Part shown: one piece after another, positions 63,601 to 64,000 of the stretch | How positions within the stretch are numbered: position 1 is the first letter of the stretch | How the letters are laid out: each line of letters starts with the position of its first letter | Source of the DNA: Orthonyx spaldingii | Taxonomy: Eukaryota > Chordata > Aves > Passeriformes > Orthonychidae | Assembly: GCA_013397795.1 (NCBI GenBank) | Contig: VZTJ01005309.1 | Location: 1,258,138-1,322,137, forward strand | DNA length: 64,000 bases | Reading direction: 5' to 3' | Translations under genes and position numbers: made by a program | The notes under the pieces: generated by a model | What the model saw: the letters and a program-made list of their open reading frames with translations, nothing else | Told to the model about the DNA's origin: nothing | Databases searched by the model: none

Positions 63601-64000
63601 GCAGCCCTCTCCAGCCTTCCTCACAAAGTTAAGGTACCAGCTGGTATCAGCAAATGGATGTTACTCTTCCAATACAGAGAAGTATAATGTTTTTTATCAG
63701 TGTTTTACCATATGAAGAACAGAAAGAAAGTTGAAAAAAATCTTAATTTAGGTATTTAGTAATATTGTCATCATTAAAATATCTTCCAAGAACCTGCTGC
63801 TGTGCTTGAGTGTGTAGTTTGGGTAAATAAATGGGTTTAATCCAGGACACAACACTAGTCTTCAATACACAAAATATATACCCAGTAAAAATCTGACTTG
63901 AGTCTCAATTTAATTGATGTAAATTATTCTGAGTTTTTAACTGCGATATACATTTATGCAAATAAGTAGGGCAATTATGTCCATCTTCAGTATCTCTGCT
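60691..64000. other. Unassigned non-coding stretch to the window end
   Basis: No gene or recognised repeat was found. Sections at about 61870-62520 and 63000-63640 are slightly GC-richer and hold several overlapping short frames of about 60-100 codons on both strands (for example 62217-62513 plus), none with a motif I recognise. The mutual overlap suggests chance. Confidence 0.55.

Noticed and set aside
1..64000. CRISPR arrays, tRNA or rRNA genes, bacterial operons, phage
   Set aside because: No regularly spaced repeats, no cloverleaf or rRNA-like segments and no long adjacent open frames were seen. The CR1 and LTR content is vertebrate.

Overview
This window looks like a piece of a bird genome with no recognisable protein-coding gene. 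The evidence is the repeat content. Several CR1 LINE fragments of the avian type carry the characteristic antisense 3' end with catagaatcatagaat-like octamers and the C-terminal reverse-transcriptase signature. There is also one well-preserved endogenous-retrovirus solo LTR and a second, reverse-oriented ERV-LTR-like block, both resembling LTR families I know from bird genomes. Base composition is AT-rich, open frames are short, and I see no tRNA, rRNA, CRISPR array, operon structure or bacterial signal. The sequence is most simply an intergenic desert or the inside of a very large intron; it alone cannot say which.

Layout. 1-8.4 kb: unique AT-rich DNA with a locally GC-richer patch at about 5.46-5.9 kb. 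8.45-8.62 kb: short CR1 3' end, antisense. 13.13-14.22 kb: a 1.1 kb CR1, antisense, still holding a 144-codon remnant of the reverse transcriptase C-terminus. 18.4-18.7 kb: a short open frame with one predicted membrane helix directly after a good splice-acceptor-like tract. 23.82-23.90 and 26.47-26.55 kb: a diverged direct repeat pair. 27.8-28.5 kb: a protein-like reading frame interrupted by stops. 33.5-34.35 kb: sense CR1 ending in an A-run. 35.15-35.41 kb: antisense CR1 3' end. 37.92-37.97 kb: TTTTA microsatellite. 38.565-39.159 kb: solo LTR with 5-bp flanking duplications. 43.76 kb: (GT)12. 44.4-47.3 kb: strongly decayed, ancient CR1-like LINE sequence on the plus strand, with two separate reverse-transcriptase palm remnants. 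45.2 kb: 32-base T run. 56.0-56.7 kb: ERV-LTR-like block, antisense. 60.28-60.69 kb: ancient CR1-like fragment, antisense, with an unexpectedly open 82-codon stretch in the reverse-transcriptase frame. The rest is unassigned.

There is no gene network to describe. The most checkable observations are the small membrane-protein candidate at 18.4 kb, the protein-like frame at 27.8-28.5 kb, the unassigned repeat pair at 23.8/26.5 kb, and the LTR that still has TATA and polyadenylation signals. Family assignments come from my recall of avian and amniote repeat consensus sequences, without a database search.
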